In this document: positions 36,201 through 43,842 of the stretch, piece by piece
Layout: each line of letters begins with the position of its first letter
How positions within the stretch are numbered: position 1 is the stretch's first letter
The notes under the pieces: model-generated
What the model was told of the DNA's origin: nothing
The model's input: the letters and a program-made list of their open reading frames with translations, nothing else
Database searches by the model: none
NCBI GenBank assembly: GCA_964501185.1
Contig: CAZCRT010000009.1
Coordinates: 1-64,000, forward strand
Source of the DNA: BS150m-G50 sp964501185 [NCBI: uncultured Bacteroidia bacterium]
Lineage (GTDB): Bacteria; CAIWAD01; BS150m-G50
DNA length: 64,000 bases
Direction: 5' to 3'
Program-made: the position numbers and the translations under genes

Positions 36201-38394
36201 CATAATTCTCGTTGTCATCAGTCAGGGTGAGATAATCACTGGAACTGGAAAGAACTGCGGAGACATCTTCGGTTGCATCACTGCCGTGATTGCGCAGGCT
36301 TAAGTTCAGTTCGATCTGCTCTCCCGGATTGGCAACTCCGTCACCGTTACCGGAAGACTCACCGGAATTGTCATCATCGATGATCTGGTTCTCGATACTG
36401 ATATGCTGAGCCTGCTGACCGATGGTGAAGTTGCCCAGGTGTGGCTGGAAATCATGGCGGGTAACAACAAGGTGTACTGCTCCTTCATCATCAGTAGCGA
36501 TCGGGAGTGTGATTCTGCCATCACCGTCTGTCAGACCGGTGGCGAAAAGCTCGTCATCATCCCGGCTGACCGTAACCCAGGCTTCAGACAGTGGATCGCC
36601 AATGTCATCTGCCACCAGCACTTCCAGATAGTTGCTTCCCAGTGCTACCTGATTGTCGTAACTGACCAGCAGCTCCTGTGGTACACCGGTCCAGACCTCC
36701 ATACCCGGGTCACCCATCAGGTTATTCCAATAGGAGAACTGAAAAACTGCGTTGGACGGATTCTGCGGGTAACTGAGATAGAGATCCAGCTTACCGTTGT
36801 TGAGAGCGCCACCGAGATGATAAATACCTTCGTTGAAGATACCGCCGAAGATACCCATATCGACACAGTTATTAAAACAGGTATGGGTGGACAGAGTGGC
36901 GGTTCCGATCGCTGCAATAGCCCCTTTTGGCAGGGTCGGTGTGCCGGCCCTCAGAAAAACTTCACTCCTTGCTTCCTCCCAGCTGCTGTTAAAATCACCG
37001 GTACCACAGGTCAGGAATACTGCCACCGGCAGCATGAATCCATTATTCAAACCGTTTGTATCACTGTTATCCCAGCCACTCATACCGTAATAACCGCGGT
37101 AATTGAAATAGCTGGTGCCTGCATTGATGTTGTTGCGAATCTGTGTAACCCAGGAGCCGGTATAGACCTCATCACATTCGAATTCAGGATAATTGTATGT
37201 GATCATATCCGAGATCTGTTGCTTGGTGTCAACACAGGAGGGGCCGGAAGAACCGGGGTCACCCACCATCAGCGCCTGATGGTACCATCCCGTCTGGCCG
37301 AGATAGGGCTCACGCTCGTAGTTCAGAATTTTGTTGACGATTGCCTGAAGTTGTGTTATGGAATCAAAAGAAAGCCGGCCGATAAATGCATCTGCCAGAA
37401 TATCATCTCCATCGAGACGGACATAATACTGGTCCCCGGCACCACCACTTATGCTGCTGGTGGGGATCGAATAGCTTCCTTCGGCGTCACCTACCAGACA
37501 GATGAATTCCGGTGGATTGGGCCAATCATCATAAGCATCCTGGATATAGTTCTTAATGCTCGATGCGCTGCCACCGGTCTCAGATGTGTTGGCAACATGT
37601 ACTTCATAGCCTTTCTGCCGTTTCCAATCCAGCAGCGGTTCCAGATTTGTATAAACAGTCTCACTGGTGGGGTAGATGAACAGATAACAGGGCTGCTGAA
37701 ACTCCCCGTCCCGTTCCTCACGGGAACTGTTGTTGAGTATTGCTGACTTAAAGGTGCTCTTAAACGCCCGGGATGCCGGCTTTTCGGACAGGAGGCGATT
37801 CTTGCCCCCACTACTGCTGGTGGCCAGTACCATTTCGAGATTACTTACAATGCGTAAATCACCGGTGCGGGGATCAAACTGAAAAGGGTTAACCGTAACG
37901 GCTACTACCCGCGTGCCACGCATGATGGCCGGTTCACCCAGATCAACCGTTGTAGCTGGAAATGTGGAGCCCCCATCATAAAACTGTTCGTCGATGATCA
38001 GTTGTGGATCGTAGAGCTGGCTTTCGCTACGCAGTTTCTGACTGGGGTAGATGTTCATGCCCGGGAGGATATGGTCAGTAACACCGGTAATTTCAACCGT
38101 TACGGTTCCACGGTCAGGTATCGCGAGCAGGCGTGTAAACCGGGGCAGAGAGGGTTTGCCAACCTCGAGAAATTCACCTTCACCATCATAGGAAAGCTTT
38201 TGAAAGGTCTGGCCTTCCTGGGAAACAGTTTCCAACTGGTAACCGTCCAAGGTGAAATTGAGCTCGATTCTGTCATTTCCAACAGAAGTAAACTCAAACA
38301 GACCGCTGTCTGTGTTTCCCGGTAGTTCTACCCGGCTTCCCCATGAGGTGACAGGAATGAGGAGAATAATAATAAAAATGAGTGAATTTCGCAT
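33280..38394 (-). CDS. Second giant C25 (gingipain-like) family protein with T9SS sorting domain
   Basis: About 1704 residues, colinear with the neighbour at 28012-33129 over the whole length. ATG 38394 has GAGGACAAA upstream and starts a signal peptide (RNSLIFIIILLIPVTSWG); a frame from 38511 adds 39 non-signal residues and is rejected. The C25-type domain has PCYLFIYPTSETVYTNLEPLLDW and the Cys in VAVFLTCGTGDF, but again NYRGYYGMSGW where gingipains have a His box. CARDB/Ig-like repeats, a jelly-roll-like region, a carboxypeptidase-regulatory-like repeat and a T9SS domain (GNYPNPFNPSTTFEYAL ... ETRRMLLLR) follow. The loss of the same His in both copies suggests a shared ancestral change rather than decay. 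Candidate roles are adhesion, a pseudo-protease or a protease with a different dyad. Confidence 0.85.
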   Translation of the reverse strand: MRNSLIFIIILLIPVTSWGSRVELPGNTDSGLFEFTSVGNDRIELNFTLDGYQLETVSQEGQTFQKLSYDGEGEFLEVGKPSLPRFTRLLAIPDRGTVTVEITGVTDHILPGMNIYPSQKLRSESQLYDPQLIIDEQFYDGGSTFPATTVDLGEPAIMRGTRVVAVTVNPFQFDPRTGDLRIVSNLEMVLATSSSGGKNRLLSEKPASRAFKSTFKSAILNNSSREERDGEFQQPCYLFIYPTSETVYTNLEPLLDWKRQKGYEVHVANTSETGGSASSIKNYIQDAYDDWPNPPEFICLVGDAEGSYSIPTSSISGGAGDQYYVRLDGDDILADAFIGRLSFDSITQLQAIVNKILNYEREPYLGQTGWYHQALMVGDPGSSGPSCVDTKQQISDMITYNYPEFECDEVYTGSWVTQIRNNINAGTSYFNYRGYYGMSGWDNSDTNGLNNGFMLPVAVFLTCGTGDFNSSWEEARSEVFLRAGTPTLPKGAIAAIGTATLSTHTCFNNCVDMGIFGGIFNEGIYHLGGALNNGKLDLYLSYPQNPSNAVFQFSYWNNLMGDPGMEVWTGVPQELLVSYDNQVALGSNYLEVLVADDIGDPLSEAWVTVSRDDDELFATGLTDGDGRITLPIATDDEGAVHLVVTRHDFQPHLGNFTIGQQAQHISIENQIIDDDNSGESSGNGDGVANPGEQIELNLSLRNHGSDATEDVSAVLSSSSDYLTLTDDNENYGNIPAGGTVDSDDDFGFTIADNALGGMELRLDLLISDLDLNEWHDILYINVAGPNLHPEEWEVISDNGILDPGETAQLQVTLRNGGTVTANSITAELISHHPRITVEDAAGYWGDIPAGGEVTNNGDTFELTASSIILPGTQVMLELQLTNPAGYEQSVTFLMEVGLVTVTDPLGPDSYGYCVYDDGDTEYYNAPVYDWIEIAEGLGDDLPLSDSGNMGSIADVNSEDIGFTFRFYGVDYNSMTVCSNGWICPGGTDNESFMNWYIPGPGGPSPMIAPFWDDLRTGSGDVYIYSDPVQHYFVVEWSHLSNDWSNDEETFQVIIYDPLYYPTSTGDSQILFQYQTVNNNDVGQYGGGYVYHGQYATVGIEDQSGTVGLEYTFNNNYPTAAKPLENEMAILFTGYPVLHDGPFLVLGELTINDSGGDGAIDYGELINLDINLNNLGLDNATGISAELSTTDPLITMINGSSGYNDIPSEAAGTNLVPFSFEVDGTIPDNHAIPLLLSVTGSDDSWEFNFALQGNAPLITYGSLYADDGNNGVFDPGETADALISFINQGGAAAYNATVEIATEDEYLTLNTTSFDFEILPGGETHTATFNISAAEEAPIGHIALLNWTLTADIDYTADGVISVPIAQVGVWLEEDFSSWLPDGWTTTSSSGQINWASANSNNAGGAPPEAQFTWSPSTTATQRLITPALNTLGHSDLELEFKHTVNHYDGPYELRLETTSDGDNWNTVTSWPAATLNPTTEQIVISNGDVGSASFQVAWVFDGDSYNINWWSVDDVALGAPGYGFIRGTITLDGGSGDVEDVQVVAGGNVTHPDPEGEYMLLLPEGSYDLTASLEGYTPVTVEGVVVQVNESTIVDLLLEPLQDVADNMIPLVTELIGNYPNPFNPSTTFEYALAVPAGSVEIAIYNITGQRVNSLLNHSQPAGYYDFTWNATNGSGRQIASGIYFYQLRVDSKLIETRRMLLLR

Positions 38395-39365
38395 TTTGTC
38401 CTCGTTATTGGCTATAACTGTAACAGCAAGCCAACTGCATATTTCGTGCCAACGGTTGTTTCCCGGCCTGATACAATTCAGGGCTCCCCGCCCATCCGCA
38501 CCGCTTTCCAATCACCTCGCTCCAGCTTCAAGCTCGGGAAGTAAAAAGTGTTGCGCTTGTTTAAGGATGTAAAAATAGAAAAAACGGAAGGATAGAACAA
38601 TCTATATACCGGAGCCAGATAGAAACCGAAATCTGCGAAAGGCCTCAATTATTATCTGACAATGAAGCCGGTTGAAATGAAGGGTATGATTCCAGACACT
38701 CAGGTGTAAGAAGAATAAACATTCGGCAAATGTCTGTCAGTTACCCTTTTTCGATGACCTTTTACCTTGCGGTAAAAGCGAATGAACGTGCGGGTCAGCT
38801 CTGTCAGTTACCCCTTGTCGATGGCCTTTTACCTTGCGGTAAAAGCGAATGAACGTGCGGGTCAGCTCTGTCAGTTACCCCTTGTCGATGGCCTTTTACC
38901 TTGCGGTAAAAGCGAATGAACGTGCGGGTCAGCTCTGTCAGTTACCCCTTGTCGATGGTGCGTCTGTCCTGTCCGTTGCGCCGATCCCTGGATTCTCTTC
39001 GTTCTGGCCCTTTGTAATTGGCATCACGGTACCTGCGCCGGTCGACACCTGCACGCCGGTCAAAGCCGGATCGCTCTCTTTTAGCAGTCACTTATCTTAC
39101 CTCGAGCTTACTGAATCGTTGGTGGTTCGAAACACTGTAATAAGTATATCTTCCATATTGAAAAGTCACGTGTAAAAAATTAACACCTTTATCACAGGCT
39201 TATAATCATAGCAGATCTGACTGCGATCGAAGCCTTTCGTCTATCTATCTGCAGGTTCTGATTACTCTCGACTGAGATGGACGGAATCGCTACCTTCCAT
39301 GTACGGCAGAATGACTGCAGACAACGGATGACTTAAGATGCAAAGGTCAACCGGAGGGATAGCAG
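38395..39365. other. Long intergenic region with a tandem repeat
   Basis: Apart from the 67-bp tandem repeat at 38734-38958 no gene is supported. A TATAAT hexamer at 39201-39206 with TTAACA at 39180-39185 (15-base spacing, shorter than ideal) could be a weak promoter for the plus-strand gene at 39366. The region separates the divergent minus-strand T9SS genes from the plus-strand secreted-protein gene. Confidence 0.5.
38734..38958. repeat. 67-bp tandem repeat, 3.4 copies, each with a perfect hairpin
   Basis: Units lie at 38734-38800, 38801-38867 and 38868-38934, with a partial unit at 38935-38958. Units 2 and 3 are identical by eye; unit 1 differs at a few bases. Each unit contains CTTTTACC, the loop TTGC, then GGTAAAAG, a perfect 8-bp stem. 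The period is not a multiple of three, so the array is not coding. There are no variable spacers, so it is not a CRISPR array. Confidence 0.92.
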
Positions 39366-40514
39366 ATGTGCAATCATCTTTCAATGTCAATCATAGCGGT
39401 TCTTTCAGTTATCTGTTCGGCGTTAGCCGACAACCGGCAGGGTGGTGATACCATCGAAGATGCTCATGTGATTGAAGCACTTCCCTTTACTGACAACGGT
39501 ACAACAGTTGGCTGGGGGGACGATTACGATGAATCCTGCCCCTACCCGGGTAACTCCTCACCGGATGTGGTTTACAGCTACACACCGTACACAGACATGG
39601 TAGTCGAAGTTTCGCTCTGCAACGCAGGAACATTTTACGATACAAAGATGTTCATTTATGAGAATGAGGCTTCCTGGGATCATCTGCTCGGTTGCAATGA
39701 CGATTACTGCTCAGGTCCGGACTTTCCATATCCATACCTGAGTCGACTATATCCGATGAATTTCACCACAGGTAATACTTACTACATCGTCATCTGTGGC
39801 TACAACGGGGAGTCAGGCATCTACAACCTGACCGTGAACTACATCCCCCCCTGCGAACTCGAATGTCCCCCTGAAGCAGTCATGGAGGGGGAGCCGGATT
39901 GCTTTGATGGTTACGACGACCAGTATAACAGCGGCTGTAGCGGAGCACCACCGGCTTTCACACCACTGTCGTTCAATATGACACTCTGCGGGACTTCCGG
40001 AACTTTCCTTTTTCAGAGTCTTCAGACACGCGACACCGACTGGTACCAGTTTGAAATCGATGGAACCACACCGATAACAGTTTCCATATGTTCTGAATTT
40101 CCCACGCAGTTCATGCTGATCGATGCCGTCAGTGGGGATTGCACCGATTATGAAATGCTGGAATGGATTGAAGCAGAGCCGTGCGAGTATGCAACCATTC
40201 AGCGTAGTTTAGCTTCAGGCCTTTACTGGGTCTGGGTTGGGCCATCAGAATTTGAGGGTGTCGATTGCGGTGCGGAATATCTACTGCTCCTGGAGCTGGA
40301 TTCGCAACCGATTCAGGACCTGACGATCCAATGCATAGCGGATCAGCTGTTGCTTTACTGGACAGAAGTACCCGGAGCTTCCCTTTACCATGTCTATACC
40401 AGCGAGGAGCCCCACAGTGGCTTTGCATGGGTGGATTCTACTGAGGACCACCTGTGGGGGACTGCTGTCGGCAGGAGCCGGGAGTTCTTCCGGGTAACTT
40501 ATGAGATAGAGTAG
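39366..40514 (+). CDS. Secreted protein with two PPC-like domains and a C-terminal FN3-like domain
   Basis: A 382-residue exported protein with a signal peptide at about 1-21. Two beta-sandwich domains resemble bacterial pre-peptidase C-terminal (PPC) domains: residues 27-155 (DTIEDAHVIEALPFTDNGTT ... YYIVICGYNGESGIYNLTV) and 180-310 (TDWYQFEI ... GLYWVWVG). The last 65 residues form an FN3-like domain (LLLYWTEVPGASLYHVYTS ... FFRVTYEIE) that matches the end of the protein at 42530-43600. It is rich in Cys and Asp. There is no T9SS NPFNP motif. GGAGG lies 7 bases before ATG 39366. Function unknown. Confidence 0.75.
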   Translation: MCNHLSMSIIAVLSVICSALADNRQGGDTIEDAHVIEALPFTDNGTTVGWGDDYDESCPYPGNSSPDVVYSYTPYTDMVVEVSLCNAGTFYDTKMFIYENEASWDHLLGCNDDYCSGPDFPYPYLSRLYPMNFTTGNTYYIVICGYNGESGIYNLTVNYIPPCELECPPEAVMEGEPDCFDGYDDQYNSGCSGAPPAFTPLSFNMTLCGTSGTFLFQSLQTRDTDWYQFEIDGTTPITVSICSEFPTQFMLIDAVSGDCTDYEMLEWIEAEPCEYATIQRSLASGLYWVWVGPSEFEGVDCGAEYLLLLELDSQPIQDLTIQCIADQLLLYWTEVPGASLYHVYTSEEPHSGFAWVDSTEDHLWGTAVGRSREFFRVTYEIE

Positions 40515-40519
40515 GGTTG

Positions 40520-40536
40520 TGTACTGACGGAGTACA
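40520..40536. terminator. Hairpin between converging genes
   Basis: TGTACT at 40520-40525 and AGTACA at 40531-40536 form a 6-bp stem with a 5-base loop, between the stop at 40514 and the end of the opposing serpin gene at 40543. No clear T tract is present, so it is a weak candidate. Confidence 0.35.
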
Positions 40537-40542
40537 GGCTGC

Positions 40543-41814
40543 CTACACTCCCTCCATTTCCTCCAACCTGCCGATAAAGAGGATGCTGCCGGTTGCGTCA
40601 TCCTGAATCAGGAAGATGAAGGGATGGTCGGCGCGGAAAGTCGGCCAGTCCGGAACACTGGTCGCACTGGTCGCGACCATCACCAGCGCTGTCGCCGCTG
40701 CCGCTTCCGTTCCCAGTTCATTCACATCGACAAAAGCTTTATGGATTGCTGCCCCGATGAAGAGCCAGCCCGGGTGACCATCCATACCGCTGAAATCGGC
40801 AGATCCCGGATCGAAAGCGTCAATCATCCCCATCCTGCGCAGACTGTTGCTCAGCTCGAACTGTGAGGTTAACTCAAATCGAGGTAGATAGGCCGCTACC
40901 TTACGCTCGGTCAATTGCTGACGCCAGGTTGCCAGATTTGTGGAGGTAAGATTGCTTTCCAACTCTGCGAGGCCATCCCGTTCAGAGGGCAGCAGAATCA
41001 GCATTGAAAGATTACTCTCTTTATAAGGCAATTGCAGCAGTTGCAGAGAACCAAGATCAGCGTATCCAAAGACCTCCGTCTGGCTCATCATCGCCACTGT
41101 AGCCGGTTTGTCCCCACTACTGTAGAAGGAGCTGTCGTAGGTACGCTTCGGGTCAAAGGATTTTTCCCAACTGCCAAGAAAGTAGATGGCGTTCACCAGT
41201 ACCATCCGGGTCATCTCATTCAAAACGCCCGCCGGAATCAGGTCCTGGATCTTATCTTCAGTTTTCTCTTCCACCCAGCCATTGATCAACAGTCGGGCAG
41301 CATCCCCGGCGGTTTTATAATCCACCGAAGTGATCTCAGTTCCATAATTGCGCTCAATGAGTGACAGGTAGCTGTCCAGAAACGGGTAGTCCTTTTGTGG
41401 CCAGAGAGAATTTGCGATATTCAACCGGACATTACCCTCTGTTTGCGTTTCCTCCAGTGAACTGTCCAACCGCTCAAAAGCGGGATGCAACAGCTTCGGT
41501 TCCAGGGAAAATCGCATTGCCTCTGCCATCTGGTCTGCGGTCTGCTCACGGGCGCCACCGTAAGCCATCCCGAAAGCTGTAGAAATACTCCAGGGGGAGA
41601 AAAAGATATTACCATCAGCTGTTGCCAGCTGGCGATAGAGATCCAACGCGAAAGCAGCATTATCCTGTGCCAGAGTGGTTGCCGCGGCCGAAACTTCAGC
41701 CTCTGTGGCCGGTAGGGCTTCCGGTGAATCCTGCGGGTTATCTGTTTCCTTACAGGCAGTAAAGAGAGTTAGTGTCGCCAGCAGTAGCAGCGAGATTCTG
41801 GAGCTTGTATGCAT
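40543..41814 (-). CDS. Lipoprotein serpin (protease inhibitor)
   Basis: A 423-residue serpin with a lipoprotein signal (LTLFTAC, Cys 21), so it is probably anchored in the envelope. Serpin landmarks are clear: NIFFSPWSISTAFGMAYGGA, LVNAIYFLGSWEKSFD, and a reactive-centre hinge GTEAAAATA of the inhibitory type followed by the variable loop and HPFIFLIQDDATGSILFIGRL. Counting from the hinge, P1 falls near the small residue Thr in VATSATS, which suggests elastase- or subtilisin-like targets; this is an estimate. Serpins trap serine or cysteine proteases, so it may protect the cell from its own or foreign proteases. It is transcribed alone. Confidence 0.93.
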   Translation of the reverse strand: MHTSSRISLLLLATLTLFTACKETDNPQDSPEALPATEAEVSAAATTLAQDNAAFALDLYRQLATADGNIFFSPWSISTAFGMAYGGAREQTADQMAEAMRFSLEPKLLHPAFERLDSSLEETQTEGNVRLNIANSLWPQKDYPFLDSYLSLIERNYGTEITSVDYKTAGDAARLLINGWVEEKTEDKIQDLIPAGVLNEMTRMVLVNAIYFLGSWEKSFDPKRTYDSSFYSSGDKPATVAMMSQTEVFGYADLGSLQLLQLPYKESNLSMLILLPSERDGLAELESNLTSTNLATWRQQLTERKVAAYLPRFELTSQFELSNSLRRMGMIDAFDPGSADFSGMDGHPGWLFIGAAIHKAFVDVNELGTEAAAATALVMVATSATSVPDWPTFRADHPFIFLIQDDATGSILFIGRLEEMEGV

Positions 41815-42049
41815 AATGACTTCCTTCCGAACGATTACCTGTCAAGAGCTCATCTTTCATTTTCCTGCAGAAATATAGTGGAATAGCGGATAAGTGCCAG
41901 TCTGAAATCGAACTGTGCCCCTGTACTCTGCAGATATTTGCATCGAGCAGTACAGGCAATAAATCTGGAGGCGAGCGACTCCTGTCACAAACGCGTATCA
42001 GAAATATGCGTATATTGATTCAGTTGCAACCATACTGCGAGGGTAAAGA

Positions 42050-42472
42050 ATGGATAAGCTTCTTTTTGCTGATAAGGAACAGATCCCGACTGAGGAGATG
42101 ATATTCTCTCATATTGGTGATTCCAGAATTCACTGGGAGACGATTTTCAGGCATATCCAGAACGATTTTCCAGAGTTCATAAGTGAGTGGAGGTACTATA
42201 ATGATGGAAAGCGATGGTTATTGAAAACGACCAGAAAGGCAAAAACGATATTCTGGCTTTCTGTGATACAGGATTGTTTCATAATTACATTCTATTTTGG
42301 CGATAAGGCTGAACCAGCGATCCTGGCAAGTGCCATTTCAGATTCACTCAAAGATTCCTTCCGGAACGGAAAGAGATTTGGAAAAATACGCGCTATTACT
42401 GTTCAGGTTGAGAATGGAAATGATGTCGAAAATGTTAAGTCGCTGATCGAGTTAAAATTACGTATTAAATAG
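42050..42472 (+). CDS. DUF3788-family protein
   Basis: A small 140-residue cytoplasmic protein with the DUF3788 pattern: FADKEQIPTEEMIFSHIGDSRIHWETI at the N-terminus, EWRYYNDGKRWLLKTTRKAKTIFWLSV, and ITFYFGDKAEPAIL, a YdhG/DUF1801-like fold. Function is unknown; members are often stress-associated singletons. No signal peptide. The downstream gene, 57 bases away, encodes an unrelated secreted protein. Confidence 0.78.
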   Translation: MDKLLFADKEQIPTEEMIFSHIGDSRIHWETIFRHIQNDFPEFISEWRYYNDGKRWLLKTTRKAKTIFWLSVIQDCFIITFYFGDKAEPAILASAISDSLKDSFRNGKRFGKIRAITVQVENGNDVENVKSLIELKLRIK

Positions 42473-42529
42473 GTCAACTCGATTGACCTCAGAATCCTGG
42501 CCTGCGGTAATGGTGCAGAAGGAGGAGCT

Positions 42530-43600
42530 ATGAGCAGAACATTTGTCATTTCAATAATGATGGTCAGCGCGATCACGGCTTACGCGCAGGACATGATTAT
42601 CGACCATGACTGTGCTTTTCTTGAACCGATTCCAGCCTCGGCAATTAATCAGGCGCGGGAAACCCTGCACATCGCTTATGGTCACACCTCTCACGGCAGC
42701 CAGTTGACGACAGGAATGACCGCTCTGGCAGATCAGGATGAAACCCTGATCGGCTGGAAAGGGGATATATACTGCTGGCAGCACTATTCCCAGCCGGGGG
42801 TATTCGATTGCCTGGATCTCCATGACTACTTCCGGGGAGGTGACCTGGGTCACAACGGCTCGCTGACCTGGGCGCTGTCCACCCGTGACTATCTCGATAA
42901 CGACCCCAACAGTGATGATATCAACGTGATAATGTGGTCCTGGTGTGGGGGATGTTCCGATAATACCCCTCAAGGAATACAGGTCTATCTGGACGAGATG
43001 ACCGCCCTGGAAGTGGAATATCCGGGTGTGAACTTCGTCTATATGACCGGTCATCGGGATATCTGGAATAACGAAACCCTGATGCAGAACAACCAGCAGA
43101 TACGCGACTATTGCATAGACAACGATAAAATCCTCTTCGATTTCGCCGATATCGAGAGCTATGACCCGGATGGCGTCTACTACGAGTATGTCAACGATAA
43201 CTGCGACTACTACGATGCGGACATGAATTATCTTGGCAACTGGGCTACCGAATGGCAGAACTCACATATCGTGGGAGTGGACTGGTTTGACTGCTATGCG
43301 GCACATACAGAACCACTGAATGGTAATCGTAAAGCCTATGCTTCCTGGTGGATGCTTTGCCGGATTGCCGGTTGGGATGGTCCCGGAGAAGTTGTTGAGG
43401 CCAGTATCTCAGTGGCAGGTTGTAATGTCGTGCTGAGCTGGACACCGTACGACGGCGCAACCGGTTACAGGGTTTACTCTTCGGTCAATCCTTATGCCGG
43501 TTTTGAGGAGGATCAGAGTGGTACTTATGATGGAGTGACCTGGACGGCTCCACAGCAGGTCCCGATCCGTTTCTACCGGGTGACGGCGTTGCTGGAATAG
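42530..43600 (+). CDS. Secreted protein with HTSHGSQL motif and C-terminal FN3-like domain
   Basis: A 356-residue exported protein with a signal peptide at 1-19 (ending TAYAQ). The central domain contains IAYGHTSHGSQLTTGM near residue 48, VIMWSWCGGCSDN and VYMTGHRDIW. This conserved set recalls SGNH-hydrolase-like proteins but lacks a clear catalytic GDSL block, so no enzyme activity is claimed. The last 65 residues (VVLSWTPYDGATGYRVYSS ... RFYRVTALLE) form an FN3-like domain that closely matches the end of the protein at 39366-40514. GGAGGAGC lies directly before ATG 42530. Confidence 0.72.
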   Translation: MSRTFVISIMMVSAITAYAQDMIIDHDCAFLEPIPASAINQARETLHIAYGHTSHGSQLTTGMTALADQDETLIGWKGDIYCWQHYSQPGVFDCLDLHDYFRGGDLGHNGSLTWALSTRDYLDNDPNSDDINVIMWSWCGGCSDNTPQGIQVYLDEMTALEVEYPGVNFVYMTGHRDIWNNETLMQNNQQIRDYCIDNDKILFDFADIESYDPDGVYYEYVNDNCDYYDADMNYLGNWATEWQNSHIVGVDWFDCYAAHTEPLNGNRKAYASWWMLCRIAGWDGPGEVVEASISVAGCNVVLSWTPYDGATGYRVYSSVNPYAGFEEDQSGTYDGVTWTAPQQVPIRFYRVTALLE

Positions 43601-43618
43601 GCATATCTGCCGGATAAA

Positions 43619-43643
43619 TATCCTGGCTACTGGTCCCGGGATA
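43619..43643 (+). terminator. Hairpin after the secreted-protein gene
   Basis: TATCCTGG at 43619-43626 and CCGGGATA at 43636-43643 form an 8-bp stem with one G-U pair and a 9-base loop, 19 bases after the stop. No strong T tract follows, so termination is only possible. Confidence 0.4.
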
Positions 43644-43842
43644 CATTATAATTGTAACCTCAGGATAAGATTTGTCTCACAGAAATCTGTATTACAACTC
43701 AAGGTGATGGAATGATTCTGTAAACAGTTATCGAAGGCATTAACAGCAGCAACAGCTCCGCAGAGAGTCGTTTGCTGCTGTAGAATGCTGTTCCCGGTGC
43801 AATACCGGAGTAGCTGACTGTTCACCAATCTCAGAGTCACAT

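Noticed and set aside
36403-37746. A 447-codon open frame antisense to the second C25-like gene
   Set aside because: It lies entirely opposite a well-supported coding frame with clear domains, has no ribosome site and no recognisable product; long antisense frames are expected opposite repetitive coding sequence.
38734-38958. CRISPR array
   Set aside because: Units are contiguous with no unique spacers and no cas genes are nearby.
38849-39175. A 108-codon open frame starting in the 67-bp repeat array
   Set aside because: The start arises from the repeat unit itself, the repeat period is not a multiple of three and the product looks like no protein family.
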